A program made the position numbers and the translations under genes. 64,000 bases of DNA from CAIVVT01 sp963757265 (GTDB taxonomy: Bacteria; Acidobacteriota; Terriglobia; Bryobacterales; Bryobacteraceae), in the NCBI GenBank assembly GCA_963757265.1, contig CAVWRA010000006.1, forward strand, positions 3,063,439 to 3,127,438, read 5' to 3'. The notes beneath the pieces were generated by a model. It saw only the letters and a program-made list of their open reading frames with translations, ran no database searches and had not been told where the DNA came from. Shown here piece by piece: positions 50,436 to 62,134 of this stretch (its first letter is position 1; each line of letters begins with the position of its first letter).

Positions 50436-52523
50436 ATGCAGGCAAGCGAAGCGGTGAAGCTGCCATTCCTGTTCGAGCTGGGCGTGGAGGAGATTCCGCA
50501 TTGGATGATCGAGCCGGCGCTGGCCGATCTGGAGCGGCTGTTCCGCGAGTTCCTCGGACAGAGCGGACTGGAGGGCGGCGCGCTGCGGCTGGACGCCACG
50601 CCGCGGCGGCTTGTCCTGCGCTGTGAACTGCCGGAGAGGCAGGCGGACCGCGAAGAGCTGGTGATGGGGCCGCCGGTCTCGGCCGGGCCGGGCGCGGCGC
50701 AGGGATTCGCGCGTAAGAACAACGTCGCGGTGGAAGCGCTGGGCATCGAGGTGACTCCCAAGGGCGAGTACCTGGCGCTGCGGCGCACGGTGATCGGCGC
50801 GGAGACGCGCGACTTGCTCGCCGCGGCGCTGCCGGGCGTGATCGCCAAAATCCCGTGGCCGAAGGCGATGTATTGGACCGGCAAGGGCGGACTGACGTTC
50901 ATCCGTCCGATCCGCTGGATTGTGGCGCTGCTGGGCGACCAGATCGTCGAATTCGAAGTGGCGGGCGTGAAGGCCGGGGCGCTGAGCGCGGGCCATCGCC
51001 GCCTGGGGTCGGATGAGATCGCCTTCGATCACGCGAATTACGAGGAGCGGCTGGAGAAAAACGGCGTCATCCTGCCGGCGGCGAAGCGCAGAGAGCGCAT
51101 TCAGAAGGGCATCAAGAAACTGCTGCGCGGCACGGGGCTGAAGCTGGCGCCGGACGAGGCGCTGCTGAACGACCTGGTGTATCTGACCGAATACCCGACG
51201 CCGCTGCTGGGCGAGTTTCGCGCGGAGTTCCTGGAACTGCCGGCGGAAGTGCTGTCGACGGTGATGCGGCACCATCAGCGCTATTTCACGCTGCTGGACG
51301 GCGAGGGCCGAATGGCGCCGCGGTTCATCGCCGTGATGAACATGAAGGCTGACCGCAAAGGGTACGTCAAGAAGGGCAATGAGCGGGTGCTGGAGGCGCG
51401 ATTCAACGACGCGCGATTCTTCTGGGAAGTGGACCGGCAACGGACGCTGGCGGCGCGGGCGCCGGAGCTAGCCAAAGTCACCTACCAGGTGAAGCTGAAT
51501 TCGACTTACGCCGACAAGGCGAAGGGGATTCACGCCAGCGCCACACGGCTGGCGGCGTGGCTGAACCTGGACGCTGAAACTCTGGGCCGGGCGGCACTAC
51601 TGTGCAAAGCCGACCTGACCACCGAGATGGTGAAGGAGCTGACCGAACTGCAGGGCGTGATGGGCGGGCTGTACGCCAAGGCCGACGGCGAGCCGGAAGC
51701 GGTATGGCGCGCAATCTACGAACATTACCTGCCGCAGAGCATGGAGGACCCGATCCCGCCCACGAAGTACGGGCAGGCGCTGTCGATCGCCGATAAGCTC
51801 GACACGCTCGAGGGCAGCTTCGGCATCGGCCTGATCCCGTCCGGCTCGAAGGACCCGCTGGGGCTGCGGCGCGCGGCGCAGGGTGTGGTGAAGACGCTGC
51901 TGGAAGGGCGGCTGCGGATCAATCTGAAAGCCGCGGTGGAAGCGGGCATGCAGGCCAACGCGGTGTTGTACCCGGGCGCGCCCGGCGAGCCCGACCGCAA
52001 GGCCCAGTTGTGGGAGTTTTTCGTGGATCGCATCCGCTCGTATTTCCGCGACGTGCGCGGTTACGCCTATGACGAGGTCAACGCGGTGCTGGCGGCGGAG
52101 TTCAGCGAACTGGTGGACGTCGAGGCGCGGCTGCAGGCGTTGAAGCAGGTGCGGCAGACGGAGAATTTTGAACCGCTGGCGGCGAGTTTCAAGCGCATTC
52201 GCAACATTCTGCGGCAAGCGCATTGGCAGAGCGGCGCGGTGGATGCGTCGCTGCTGGAGGAAAGCGCCGAGCGTGAGCTGCATGCGGCGCTGGAACGCGT
52301 GCTGGCGCGGGTGGCGGCGTTGCGCCGCGACGAGGATTATATCCAGGCGTTGATGGCAATTGCTACGCTGCGGCCGGCGGTGGACGCGTTTTTCGACACA
52401 GTTCTGGTGAACGCACCCGACGCGGCGGTGCGCGCCAACCGGCTGGCGCTGTTGGGCCGGCTGATCCATGAGTTTTCCTCGATCGCCGATTTTTCGGAGA
52501 TCGTCACGTCTTCGTCCGAATGA
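50436..52523 (+). CDS. glyS: Glycyl-tRNA synthetase beta subunit
   Basis: 695 aa. Starts PFLFELGVEEIPHWMIEPAL, with the tRNA-edge motif ATPRRLVLRCELPER, HRRLGSDEIAFDHANYEE, STVMRHHQRYFTLLDGEG, PIPPTKYGQALSIADKLDTL and SKDPLGLRRAAQGV. This is the full beta subunit, which binds tRNA. Overlaps nothing; 39 bp before ppdK, whose separate ribosome site (CAGGAG) lies at about 52547. Confidence 0.97.
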   Translation: MQASEAVKLPFLFELGVEEIPHWMIEPALADLERLFREFLGQSGLEGGALRLDATPRRLVLRCELPERQADREELVMGPPVSAGPGAAQGFARKNNVAVEALGIEVTPKGEYLALRRTVIGAETRDLLAAALPGVIAKIPWPKAMYWTGKGGLTFIRPIRWIVALLGDQIVEFEVAGVKAGALSAGHRRLGSDEIAFDHANYEERLEKNGVILPAAKRRERIQKGIKKLLRGTGLKLAPDEALLNDLVYLTEYPTPLLGEFRAEFLELPAEVLSTVMRHHQRYFTLLDGEGRMAPRFIAVMNMKADRKGYVKKGNERVLEARFNDARFFWEVDRQRTLAARAPELAKVTYQVKLNSTYADKAKGIHASATRLAAWLNLDAETLGRAALLCKADLTTEMVKELTELQGVMGGLYAKADGEPEAVWRAIYEHYLPQSMEDPIPPTKYGQALSIADKLDTLEGSFGIGLIPSGSKDPLGLRRAAQGVVKTLLEGRLRINLKAAVEAGMQANAVLYPGAPGEPDRKAQLWEFFVDRIRSYFRDVRGYAYDEVNAVLAAEFSELVDVEARLQALKQVRQTENFEPLAASFKRIRNILRQAHWQSGAVDASLLEESAERELHAALERVLARVAALRRDEDYIQALMAIATLRPAVDAFFDTVLVNAPDAAVRANRLALLGRLIHEFSSIADFSEIVTSSSE

Positions 52524-52562
52524 AAGTCATTTCGAGCTGATCATCAGGAGAGCATTCGAATT

Positions 52563-55316
52563 ATGTCAAAGTACGTTTATTCCTTCGGCGCCGGCACAGC
52601 CGACGGCGACGGTACCATGAAGGACCTGCTGGGAGGCAAAGGCTCCGGGCTGGCCGAGATGTCCCGCGCCGGAGTTCCGGTGCCGCCGGGATTCACCATC
52701 ATCACCGACGTCTGCAACGTCTTCTTCGACAACGACAAGCAGGTGCCGAAGGAAGTCGACGAGCAGATCTGGAAAGCGCTGCAGCAGGTTGAAAAGCGCG
52801 CCGGCAAGAAGTTTGGCGACGCCGTGGACCCGCTGCTGCTGAGCGTGCGGTCGGGCGCGAAGTTCTCGATGCCGGGCATGATGAACACGATTCTCAACCT
52901 GGGCCTGAACGACGTGACCACCGAGGGCCTGGCGGCGAAGACGGGCAACCCGCGCTTCGCCTACGACTGCTACCGGCGCTTCATCCAGATGTTCGGCGAA
53001 GTGTCGATGGGCATCGACATGGCGCATTTCGACGAGGTCTTCGACGCGCGCAAGGCGAAGGCGAAGGTCAAGCTGGACACCGAGCTGAGCGCAGCCGACC
53101 TGCAGGTGATCATCGAGGACTACAAGAAGGTCGTCAAGCAGCAGACCAGGCGCGAGTTCCCGCAGGACGTGCGGGAGCAGCTGATCATGAGCCGCAACGC
53201 GGTGTTCATGTCGTGGTGGGCGCCGAAGGCGAGCTACTACCGCAAGATGGAGAAGATCTCCGACCGGCTGGGGACGGCCTGCAACATCCAGACCATGGTG
53301 TTCGGCAACATGGGCGACAGCTCGTGCACGGGCGTGGGCTTCACGCGCGACCCGGGCAGTGGCGAGAAGGTGTTCTACGGCGAGTTCCTGGTGAATGCGC
53401 AGGGCGAGGACGTGGTTTCGGGCATCCGCACGCCGTCGCCGATCAGTGAACTCAAGGATTGGAACGAAGGCGTTTACAACCAGCTCCGCGATATCACCGC
53501 GATCCTCGAGAAGCATTACAAGGACATGCAGGACTTCGAGTTCACGGTGCAGGATGGCGTCCTGTACATGCTGCAGACCCGCAACGGCAAGCGCACCGGG
53601 CCGGCGGCGGTGAAGGTGGCCGTGGACATGGTGAGTGAGGGCCTGATCGACGAGAAGACGGCGGTGATGAGAGTGGCGCCGAGCCAGCTCGACCAGTTGC
53701 TGCACCCGGTGTTCGACGTGGTCAGCCTGCGGCAGCTCACCAAGCTCGCCACCGGCATCGACGCCAGCCCCGGCGCGGCCGTCGGGCGGCTGGCGTTCAC
53801 CAGCGAGGACGCGGTGGAGATGTGTGCGGAGGCGCCGGTCATCCTGATCCGCAAGGAGACGACGCCGGACGACATCCACGGGATGGACGCCAGCAAGGGC
53901 ATCGTGACCGCGGTGGGCGGGAAGAGCTCGCACGCGGCCGTGGTGGCTCGCGGCATGGGCGTGCCGTGCGTGGTCGGCTGCGGCGCGATTGCGATCAACG
54001 AGCGCGCCAAGTCGGCGACGGTGAAAGCCGGCGACAAGACGATCACGATCAAGCAAGGCGACTGGGTCTCGATGAACGGAGCGACGGGTGAGGTGTATCT
54101 GGGCCAGGCCGAAACGAAGGACCCCGATCCGAATTCGCCGGTATTCGCCAAATTCATGAAGATGGCGGACGTGTTCCGCGGCAAGTTCGGCGTGCGGGCC
54201 AACGCCGACATTCCGCGCGACGCCAAGGCCGCGATCGCATTCGGCGCCGCGGGCATCGGATTGTGCCGTACCGAGCACATGTTCTTCGCCGAGGACCGGC
54301 TGCCGCACATGCAGGCCATGATCCTGGCCGATAACGAAAAGGACCGCCGCAAGGCGCTGGCGAAACTTCTGCCCATGCAGAGGCGCGATTTCGCCGGTCT
54401 GTTCGAAGTCATGAACGGATTCCCGGTGATCATCCGCACGATCGATCCGCCGCTGCACGAGTTTGTGCCGAAGCGCGAAGAGCTGATGGTGGACATCGCC
54501 AAGCTGCCCGCCGCCGACATCAAGGCCAAGAAGGAGATGCTGGAGCGCTATAGGAACTTCGCGCCCGACGTGAAGAGCCTGAAGACGGTGCTGCCGCAGC
54601 TTCTGGCCCGGGTCGAGCAGCTGCATGAGTTCAACCCGATGCTGGGCCTGCGCGGCTGCCGTCTCGGCATCCTCTATCCCGAGATCACAGAGATGCAGGC
54701 GCACGCCATCTTCGAGGCCGTGGTGCAGGTCGCCAAAAAGGGCAAGACGGTGATTCCCGAAGTGATGATTCCGCTGATCGGCGGCGTCGAAGAGTTCAAG
54801 AACCAGAAGGACATCGTCGTGCGCGTGGCCGAAGAAGTGCTTGCGAAGGCCGGCCTGAAGGGCAAGCAGAAGTACCTGGTCGGCACGATGATCGAGATTC
54901 CGCGCGCGGCGCTGACCGCCGATCGCGTGGCCACCGAAGCTCAGTTTTTCAGCTTCGGCACCAACGACCTGACGCAGACCACGATGGGACTGTCGCGGGA
55001 CGACTACACGAAGTTCTCAAAGCAGTACGAGGACTTGAAGATCTTCAAGGAAGATCCGTTCGGCGTGATCGACCGCGAAGGCGTCGGCAAGCTGATTCAG
55101 TATGCCGTCGAGCAGGGCCGCAAGACCAATCCCGAACTCGAAATCGGCATCTGCGGCGAACACGGCGGCGACCCGTCGTCGGTGGAGTTCTGCTACAACA
55201 TTGGCATGAACTACGTCTCCTGCTCGCCGTACCGGGTGCCGATCGCACGCCTGGCCGCGGCGCAGGCGGCGATCCAGAAGGGGTCGGTTTCGGCCGAAGC
55301 GAACCGCACCGCGTAG
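52563..55316 (+). CDS. ppdK: Pyruvate, phosphate dikinase
   Basis: 917 aa. ATP-grasp N-terminal domain (DLLGGKGSGLAEMSRAGVPV, VRSGAKFSMPGMMNTILNLG), the phosphohistidine domain with GGKSSHAAVVARGMGVPCVV (His457) and the PEP-binding barrel (GLCRTEHMFF, MLGLRGCRLGI, SFGTNDLTQTT, and CGEHGGDP with the catalytic Cys). It interconverts pyruvate, ATP and Pi with PEP, AMP and PPi; the PPi made or used connects it to the membrane pyrophosphatase elsewhere in this window. Slightly longer than the usual 875-890 aa. Confidence 0.97.
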   Translation: MSKYVYSFGAGTADGDGTMKDLLGGKGSGLAEMSRAGVPVPPGFTIITDVCNVFFDNDKQVPKEVDEQIWKALQQVEKRAGKKFGDAVDPLLLSVRSGAKFSMPGMMNTILNLGLNDVTTEGLAAKTGNPRFAYDCYRRFIQMFGEVSMGIDMAHFDEVFDARKAKAKVKLDTELSAADLQVIIEDYKKVVKQQTRREFPQDVREQLIMSRNAVFMSWWAPKASYYRKMEKISDRLGTACNIQTMVFGNMGDSSCTGVGFTRDPGSGEKVFYGEFLVNAQGEDVVSGIRTPSPISELKDWNEGVYNQLRDITAILEKHYKDMQDFEFTVQDGVLYMLQTRNGKRTGPAAVKVAVDMVSEGLIDEKTAVMRVAPSQLDQLLHPVFDVVSLRQLTKLATGIDASPGAAVGRLAFTSEDAVEMCAEAPVILIRKETTPDDIHGMDASKGIVTAVGGKSSHAAVVARGMGVPCVVGCGAIAINERAKSATVKAGDKTITIKQGDWVSMNGATGEVYLGQAETKDPDPNSPVFAKFMKMADVFRGKFGVRANADIPRDAKAAIAFGAAGIGLCRTEHMFFAEDRLPHMQAMILADNEKDRRKALAKLLPMQRRDFAGLFEVMNGFPVIIRTIDPPLHEFVPKREELMVDIAKLPAADIKAKKEMLERYRNFAPDVKSLKTVLPQLLARVEQLHEFNPMLGLRGCRLGILYPEITEMQAHAIFEAVVQVAKKGKTVIPEVMIPLIGGVEEFKNQKDIVVRVAEEVLAKAGLKGKQKYLVGTMIEIPRAALTADRVATEAQFFSFGTNDLTQTTMGLSRDDYTKFSKQYEDLKIFKEDPFGVIDREGVGKLIQYAVEQGRKTNPELEIGICGEHGGDPSSVEFCYNIGMNYVSCSPYRVPIARLAAAQAAIQKGSVSAEANRTA

Positions 55317-55466
55317 TCCAGCCGGGGCGTGTCCCCGACGCATTCTGATTGTTCCGGGGCCGGGCGCGAGTCCGGCCCTGTGAATTTATGGGCGATTCAG
55401 CCTTTCGAGTCCTGGGCGACGCTCGCGGAAAACTGCTCCGGCGCGTCGCCGCTGCAAGGAGTAATC

Positions 55467-57026
55467 ATGCGCAGACGCGATTGGATCGGCGGCGCCGCGG
55501 CGATGGGGTTGATGCCCCGCCGCCTCCACGCCGATGTGCCCACCCATCTGTGGCCGGGATACGACTTCGGCCCGGGCCCTCAGGCGCCCGACCGCCTGAA
55601 CCAGGGGCCTTTCGCCATCGAGCAGGACGACGGCTGGTTCACCGTCGCCACCACCAGCGCCTCCGAGCACGCCGTCCCCAACTACGGCCTCGGCCTGGTC
55701 GGCTACACCTGGGAAGAGTCCGGCCCATCGTTGCCCGCGCGCGCCGGACGAGAGTCCCTGGAGCAACACGTCGAACGCATGGCCGGCCTGCCGTTCGTCA
55801 ACGTGCTTTACATTCGCTGCGATTGGCGCGACGTGCAGAAGCAGCCCGGCCGTCTCGATCTCTCGCCCGTCTGGCGCCTGACTCTCGACGCGGCCCGCCG
55901 CCACAAGCGTCGCGTGGCCTTCCGCATCATGGTTTCCAACACCGTCGGCCAGCCGCAATATCTGGCAATGCCGGATTTCGTCCAGGCCAAGGTGCCGGTC
56001 GTCTCCATCGGCAGCCTGCCGGAATACGGCGCGTTCCAGTTCCGCGAGCCGCGCTACGACCATCCCGAGTTCCAGAAAGCCTTCCGCGAGCTGGTCGAAC
56101 TGCTGGCCGCGGAATTCGACTCCAATCCGCTGATCGAGTGGATCGACCTGATGCAATACGGTTTTTGGGGCGAATCCCATACCGGCGGTCTGCCCAGCCC
56201 CTTCCCCGACTACGTCACCGCCGAGCGCACCATGGTCGCGCTCGCCCGCCTGCAGGTGGAGGCTTTCCAACACGCCCAATTGGCGGTCAACACGCAGCCC
56301 GACATCAGCCTCGTCGGCAACCGCGAGGTCGTGGACCTGTGCGTCCGCTCCGGCGCCTGGCTGCGCTCCGACAGCATCGAAGTCGAGGAACCGGAACAGA
56401 TTGACGCCCTCGCCAACCGGCCGCCGTGGCTGGCGTCGATTTTGGAGGACGGAGAGTTCCGCCGCTACGACATTCGCACGCCCGGCTATCTCCCCCTCGA
56501 CCGGGCCGGCGTGAACCAGCTCGAGAACCGCATGCTCCACGTCCTCGACCTCGGCGCCAATTACTGGTCGCTGTGGACCGAAGCCGCCGAGCTGGAGGAG
56601 TACAATCAACGCTATTCCCGCGGCTTCGCGCGCCTGCGTCAGCGCATGGGCTACCGCGTCCGGCCGTCCTGGATCTGGCAGCGCAAACGCTACGGCGTCA
56701 ATGAGCTCGTCCTGGCCTTCATGAACGACGGAGTGGCGGGCGTGCCGGGCGTTCTGCGCATCACGCTCAAGACGGCCGACGGGAAGACGCTCGGCTCGGG
56801 CTGCCTCGACGCCGGCCAGCCCTACGGCGGCAAGACCCGCCAGGCAGCCTTTCTGGTGCCGCGCGAACTGGAGGGCCAGCCGGTCTTTTTCTCGGCGTCC
56901 ATCGAGTGCAAAGGCGGCGTCCGCCGCCCGGTCCAATGGGCCTGCGAGCAGCCCCTGGAGCCGGACGGTTCTTACCGCGTTGTGGTCAAGAAGCAGTCCG
57001 ACAACGACTGGCGCAAAGGCATCTGA
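55467..57026 (+). CDS. Exported glycosidase-like TIM barrel protein
   Basis: 519 aa from the ATG at 55467, with AGGAG at 55457-55461. A Tat-like MRRRDWIGGAAAMGLMP start. The body looks like a (beta/alpha)8 glycoside hydrolase-type barrel: GLPFVNVLYIRCDWRDVQKQ, LSPVWRLTLDAARRHKRRVA, LIEWIDLMQYGFWGESHTGG (a possible catalytic Glu), followed by a C-terminal beta domain. It resembles DUF4832/GH42-type proteins, but the family is not certain. Substrate unknown. It lies between ppdK and maeB and is unrelated to them in function. Confidence 0.7.
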   Translation: MRRRDWIGGAAAMGLMPRRLHADVPTHLWPGYDFGPGPQAPDRLNQGPFAIEQDDGWFTVATTSASEHAVPNYGLGLVGYTWEESGPSLPARAGRESLEQHVERMAGLPFVNVLYIRCDWRDVQKQPGRLDLSPVWRLTLDAARRHKRRVAFRIMVSNTVGQPQYLAMPDFVQAKVPVVSIGSLPEYGAFQFREPRYDHPEFQKAFRELVELLAAEFDSNPLIEWIDLMQYGFWGESHTGGLPSPFPDYVTAERTMVALARLQVEAFQHAQLAVNTQPDISLVGNREVVDLCVRSGAWLRSDSIEVEEPEQIDALANRPPWLASILEDGEFRRYDIRTPGYLPLDRAGVNQLENRMLHVLDLGANYWSLWTEAAELEEYNQRYSRGFARLRQRMGYRVRPSWIWQRKRYGVNELVLAFMNDGVAGVPGVLRITLKTADGKTLGSGCLDAGQPYGGKTRQAAFLVPRELEGQPVFFSASIECKGGVRRPVQWACEQPLEPDGSYRVVVKKQSDNDWRKGI

Positions 57027-57127
57027 GCCACCGCATTCCGACGCCGCGCCTCCACCGGACCTCTGACTGCAGGGCTTCTGCCGCACGCCGCAATGGTGTA
57101 GAAATGGAGCGGAGGTCACCTGATCGT

Positions 57128-59389
<2,262 letters not shown>

Positions 59390-59410
59390 CCTTTCATCCG
59401 GGTGGTCTAG

Positions 59411-59542
59411 CAGGCTGCTGAAAAAGGCGCTCTGTGAGCCTCCGCCACAGTCGCGTGGTCCGATAACCCATTGCGATTGAATGACCGCGTTTCAGAGCCG
59501 CGACCGCAAGGGAGTCGGGCAATCGGCTTTTTCAGCAACCGG
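59411..59542. mobile_element. 132-bp MITE with CTAG target duplication
   Basis: Terminal inverted repeats of 16 bp: caggctgctgaaaaag at 59411-59426 and the inverse of ccggttgctgaaaaag at 59527-59542, matching at 14 of 16. It is flanked by CTAG on both sides (59407-59410 and 59543-59546). The GGCTGCTGAAAAA end is a common terminal sequence of insertion elements. The interior codes for nothing. Confidence 0.8.
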
Positions 59543-59944
59543 CTAGAGTTCAAGCCGCTCGAGCAGGCTCGCGGCCAGTTCGGCTGCCACTTCGATCGGC
59601 GCCTGCGCCGCCCGCGGATTGGGGCGCTCGTCCAAGGCCGAAAACAGGGCCAGCTTGGCCAGGGCGTAGCGCTCGCGCTCGTCCAGGCGGCGATCGTGCT
59701 CTTGCTCCCATAGCTCGGCGGCGCCGGCGCAGAGACTCACCGTCAGCGGGAACCACTTCTTGCGGTCGCCGGAAACCGTGAACGCGTATTCGCGCCGCCC
59801 GCCCGCGTCGCGGTAGCCCTCGTAGAAATACTCATAGGCGTACCCGCTCAGCGCGGCGTAGTGCTTCACGCGTCTCACTGCCGGCGTCCCGCGCAACGCC
59901 GGCCGCCCCGGCCGCCCCAGCACTCTGTCGAGCCATCTCGGCAT
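59543..59944 (-). CDS. Hypothetical protein whose stop lies in a MITE target site
   Basis: 133 aa from the ATG at 59944. It has a basic start (MPRWLDRVLGRPGRP), a central aromatic segment (HYAALSGYAYEYFYEGYRDA) and a hydrophilic helical tail. No named family. The TAG stop (59545-59543) is inside the CTAG duplication next to the MITE, so the original C-terminus may have been longer and cut short by the insertion. Follows the MFS gene after 38 bp on the same strand. Confidence 0.6.
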   Translation of the reverse strand: MPRWLDRVLGRPGRPALRGTPAVRRVKHYAALSGYAYEYFYEGYRDAGGRREYAFTVSGDRKKWFPLTVSLCAGAAELWEQEHDRRLDERERYALAKLALFSALDERPNPRAAQAPIEVAAELAASLLERLEL

Positions 59945-59982
59945 TTGTTCTATTGTGACGCGTTCGGATTCCGCGACACGTC

Positions 59983-61341
59983 TTAATCGGCCACTTCCAG
60001 CGTGTGCCGCGAATCGAGCAGCGGCCAGCAGATCGCGGCCAGAAGGTAGGAAATGATGAAGGTGTAGAGATACAGGTTCCAGCCGTTGGTCTGGTGCAGG
60101 AACTTCAGAACGCCCTCCGGCAGCACGCGCAATCCGAACACCCGGAAGCTCCAATGGCTCGAATGTTGAAGAATGATTCCACCCAGGAACGGTGAGACGA
60201 AGCCCGCCAGGTTGCCCATCATATTCATCGAGCCGGACAGGGTTCCGGCGTATTTTCCGCCGACGTCCATGCATGTGCCCCAGGCGCACGGCATCACGAG
60301 GTCGTTGCAGAAGCTGGCCAGGCCGAGCACCAACATGGCCGGCAGCGCGGCCTGCATCTGAATGTGCGCGAACATCAGCACTGCCGCGCTGAGGAAACCC
60401 AGCGTGCTCACCGTGCGCCGCGCCCGGTCCATCCCGCCCAGCCGCCGCGCCACGAACGGCAGCGCGAAGCCCGACACGCCGCAGCCGATGCCGCCGAACA
60501 GCAGCGGGAAGATGGCGTACACCGCCGCCGTCCGCTCGTCCAGCTTGCGGTACTCCAGCAGATATGTGGTCAGCCAGGTGATGTACAGATACCACGGGTA
60601 CGTCATCAGGAAATACTGCACCCACAGCAGCCATACCGTGCGCGAGCGCAGCATCCGGCCCCACGGTACGTCGCCGTGGCTGCCCGCCATGTATTGATTC
60701 GATTCGAGCAGCTTCCACTCCGCCGCGTTGACCTTCGGGTGGTCCTTCGGGTTGTTGCGGAACCAGCGAAAAAACAGGAACGCCCACAGGAAACCGAGCA
60801 GACAGAAAATAAGAAACGCCGCGCGCCAGGGCAGGTAGGCGAAAATGGCGCTGCAGATCAGCGGCGTGAAGGCCCCGCCCCAGCGTGCCGACATCCACAT
60901 GATGCCCTGGGCGCGCACCTTCTCGTGCGGCTGCAGCCACGTCGTGAAGGCTTTGGTGAGATTGGGAAAGCACCCCGCCTCCCCGGCGCCGAAAAGGAAC
61001 TGGTTGATCCACAGCGAGGTGAAGCTCCACATCAGCGCCACCGACGCCGTGAAGCACGACCACCACAGCACGATGCGCATCAGCACGCGGCGTGCGCCCA
61101 GTTTGTCGCCCAACCAGCCGCTGGGAATCTCGAACAGCGCGTAGGCCAGCGCGAAGGCCCCGAACACGGTCCCCATCTGCGATTTGCTCAGGCCCAGGTC
61201 GTGGGAGATAAACGGCGCCGCCTTCGAGATCGATACCCGGTCGATATAGGACAGCACGGCCAGCGTGACGGCAAATACCATCACGTTGTAGCGGGCGTGC
61301 GTCGGCTTATCGGCCGGCGCAGGGAGGGGACTGCGGGGCAT
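59983..61341 (-). CDS. MFS transporter of the anion:cation symporter type
   Basis: 452 aa, 12 membrane helices. Early motif LSYIDRVSISKAAPFISHDL with the DRVSIS segment of ACS-family hexuronate/glucarate permeases, and GWLGDKLGARRVL as the MFS loop 2-3 signature. Further segments GAGEAGCFPNLTKAFTTWLQ and CAWGTCMDVGGKYAGTLSG are also ACS-like. It probably imports a sugar acid by proton or sodium symport, in keeping with the uronate-isomerase-like enzyme elsewhere in this window. Confidence 0.9.
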   Translation of the reverse strand: MPRSPLPAPADKPTHARYNVMVFAVTLAVLSYIDRVSISKAAPFISHDLGLSKSQMGTVFGAFALAYALFEIPSGWLGDKLGARRVLMRIVLWWSCFTASVALMWSFTSLWINQFLFGAGEAGCFPNLTKAFTTWLQPHEKVRAQGIMWMSARWGGAFTPLICSAIFAYLPWRAAFLIFCLLGFLWAFLFFRWFRNNPKDHPKVNAAEWKLLESNQYMAGSHGDVPWGRMLRSRTVWLLWVQYFLMTYPWYLYITWLTTYLLEYRKLDERTAAVYAIFPLLFGGIGCGVSGFALPFVARRLGGMDRARRTVSTLGFLSAAVLMFAHIQMQAALPAMLVLGLASFCNDLVMPCAWGTCMDVGGKYAGTLSGSMNMMGNLAGFVSPFLGGIILQHSSHWSFRVFGLRVLPEGVLKFLHQTNGWNLYLYTFIISYLLAAICWPLLDSRHTLEVAD

Positions 61342-61389
61342 GGTTCTTTATGCCATCACAGCGCGCCGTCGCCGGGCAAGCGCGGGCCC

Positions 61390-61722
61390 TCATTCCGTCC
61401 CCGCCGGCCCCAGCTCGTCGTCCATCCATTGGAGATACTGCGGCGAGCCGTCGATGATCTGCAGCGCGACGATCTCGGGCGTCTCGTAGCTGTGCAGGCG
61501 CCGGATCTCGGCGCACAGGGCGGGGAACAGGTCGCGCCGGCTCTTGATAAGCAGCGACCATTCCTGGCTCTCCTCGAAGGCCCCTTTCCAGCGGTAGACG
61601 CTCACCGTGCCCGGCGTCGCCGCCACGCACGCCGCCAGCCGGGCCTCCACCAGGCCGCGGGCGATGCCCCGCGCCTCCGCTTCGGAGCCGCAGGTTGTAA
61701 GGACGGCAATTTTGTCTGTCAT
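61390..61722 (-). CDS. cutA: CutA-like divalent cation tolerance protein
   Basis: 110 aa. The ferredoxin-like trimer core is readable: EARGIARGLVEARLAACVAA, SVYRWKGAFEESQEWSLLIK, CAEIRRLHSYETPEIVALQI and a C-terminal Trp (YLQWMDDEL). CutA proteins affect copper tolerance and protein stability; the mechanism is not settled. Follows the MFS gene on the opposite side, 49 bp from its start, possibly in the same operon. Confidence 0.95.
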   Translation of the reverse strand: MTDKIAVLTTCGSEAEARGIARGLVEARLAACVAATPGTVSVYRWKGAFEESQEWSLLIKSRRDLFPALCAEIRRLHSYETPEIVALQIIDGSPQYLQWMDDELGPAGTE

Positions 61723-61806
61723 CGTTAATCTGCGCCGGGAAATGCGGTTTTTCTGGACTCGCGGCGCGAAACCGATTATAAACTAGAAAGAGAACAGCAA
61801 CGTAAG

Positions 61807-62109
61807 ATGCGAGGATTGTTTCAGCGCCTGGCGTGGATCACGCTCTTTTTTCTCGTCGCCGTCGGCACGACCGCTTATCTGAAAAGTCCGGCCGGGATCC
61901 CGGCGGCGCTTCAGAAACGCGACCAGATCCGCGTGATCGAGTTGGAGAACCAGAAGCTGCGCGAAGAGGTGGAACGGCGGAAAGAGCTTGTGCACCGCCT
62001 CGAGACGGACCAGGACTTCCGCGATAAGCAGGTTCGCGAAAGATACAATTTGCAGAAGCCCAACGAGCAGACGATCTACCTGCAGAGCAATCCGCCCGCC
62101 AAGCGCTGA
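61807..62109 (+). CDS. ftsB: FtsB/DivIC-like septum protein
   Basis: 100 aa. A single membrane helix (residues about 8-25, LAWITLFFLVAVGTTAY) is followed by a heptad-like coiled coil (IRVIELENQKLREEVERRKE) and a short conserved tail (VRERYNLQKPNEQTIYL). This is the FtsB/DivIC layout, which bridges FtsL and FtsQ in the divisome. No other division gene is beside it. Divergent from cutA with about 85 bp between starts. Confidence 0.9.
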   Translation: MRGLFQRLAWITLFFLVAVGTTAYLKSPAGIPAALQKRDQIRVIELENQKLREEVERRKELVHRLETDQDFRDKQVRERYNLQKPNEQTIYLQSNPPAKR

Positions 62110-62134
62110 CAGAGTCCCCCGCGCGCGCCGTTCC

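Noticed and set aside
55354..55378. Rho-independent terminator after ppdK
   Set aside because: The gggccgg/ccggccc stem exists (55357-55378) but has an 8-nt loop and no T-run, so it is not called.
57104..57127. Malic enzyme starting at the ATG at 57104
   Set aside because: The added residues are not family-like and the ATG has no ribosome site; GGAGCGGAGG precedes 57128 better, although it is not decisive.
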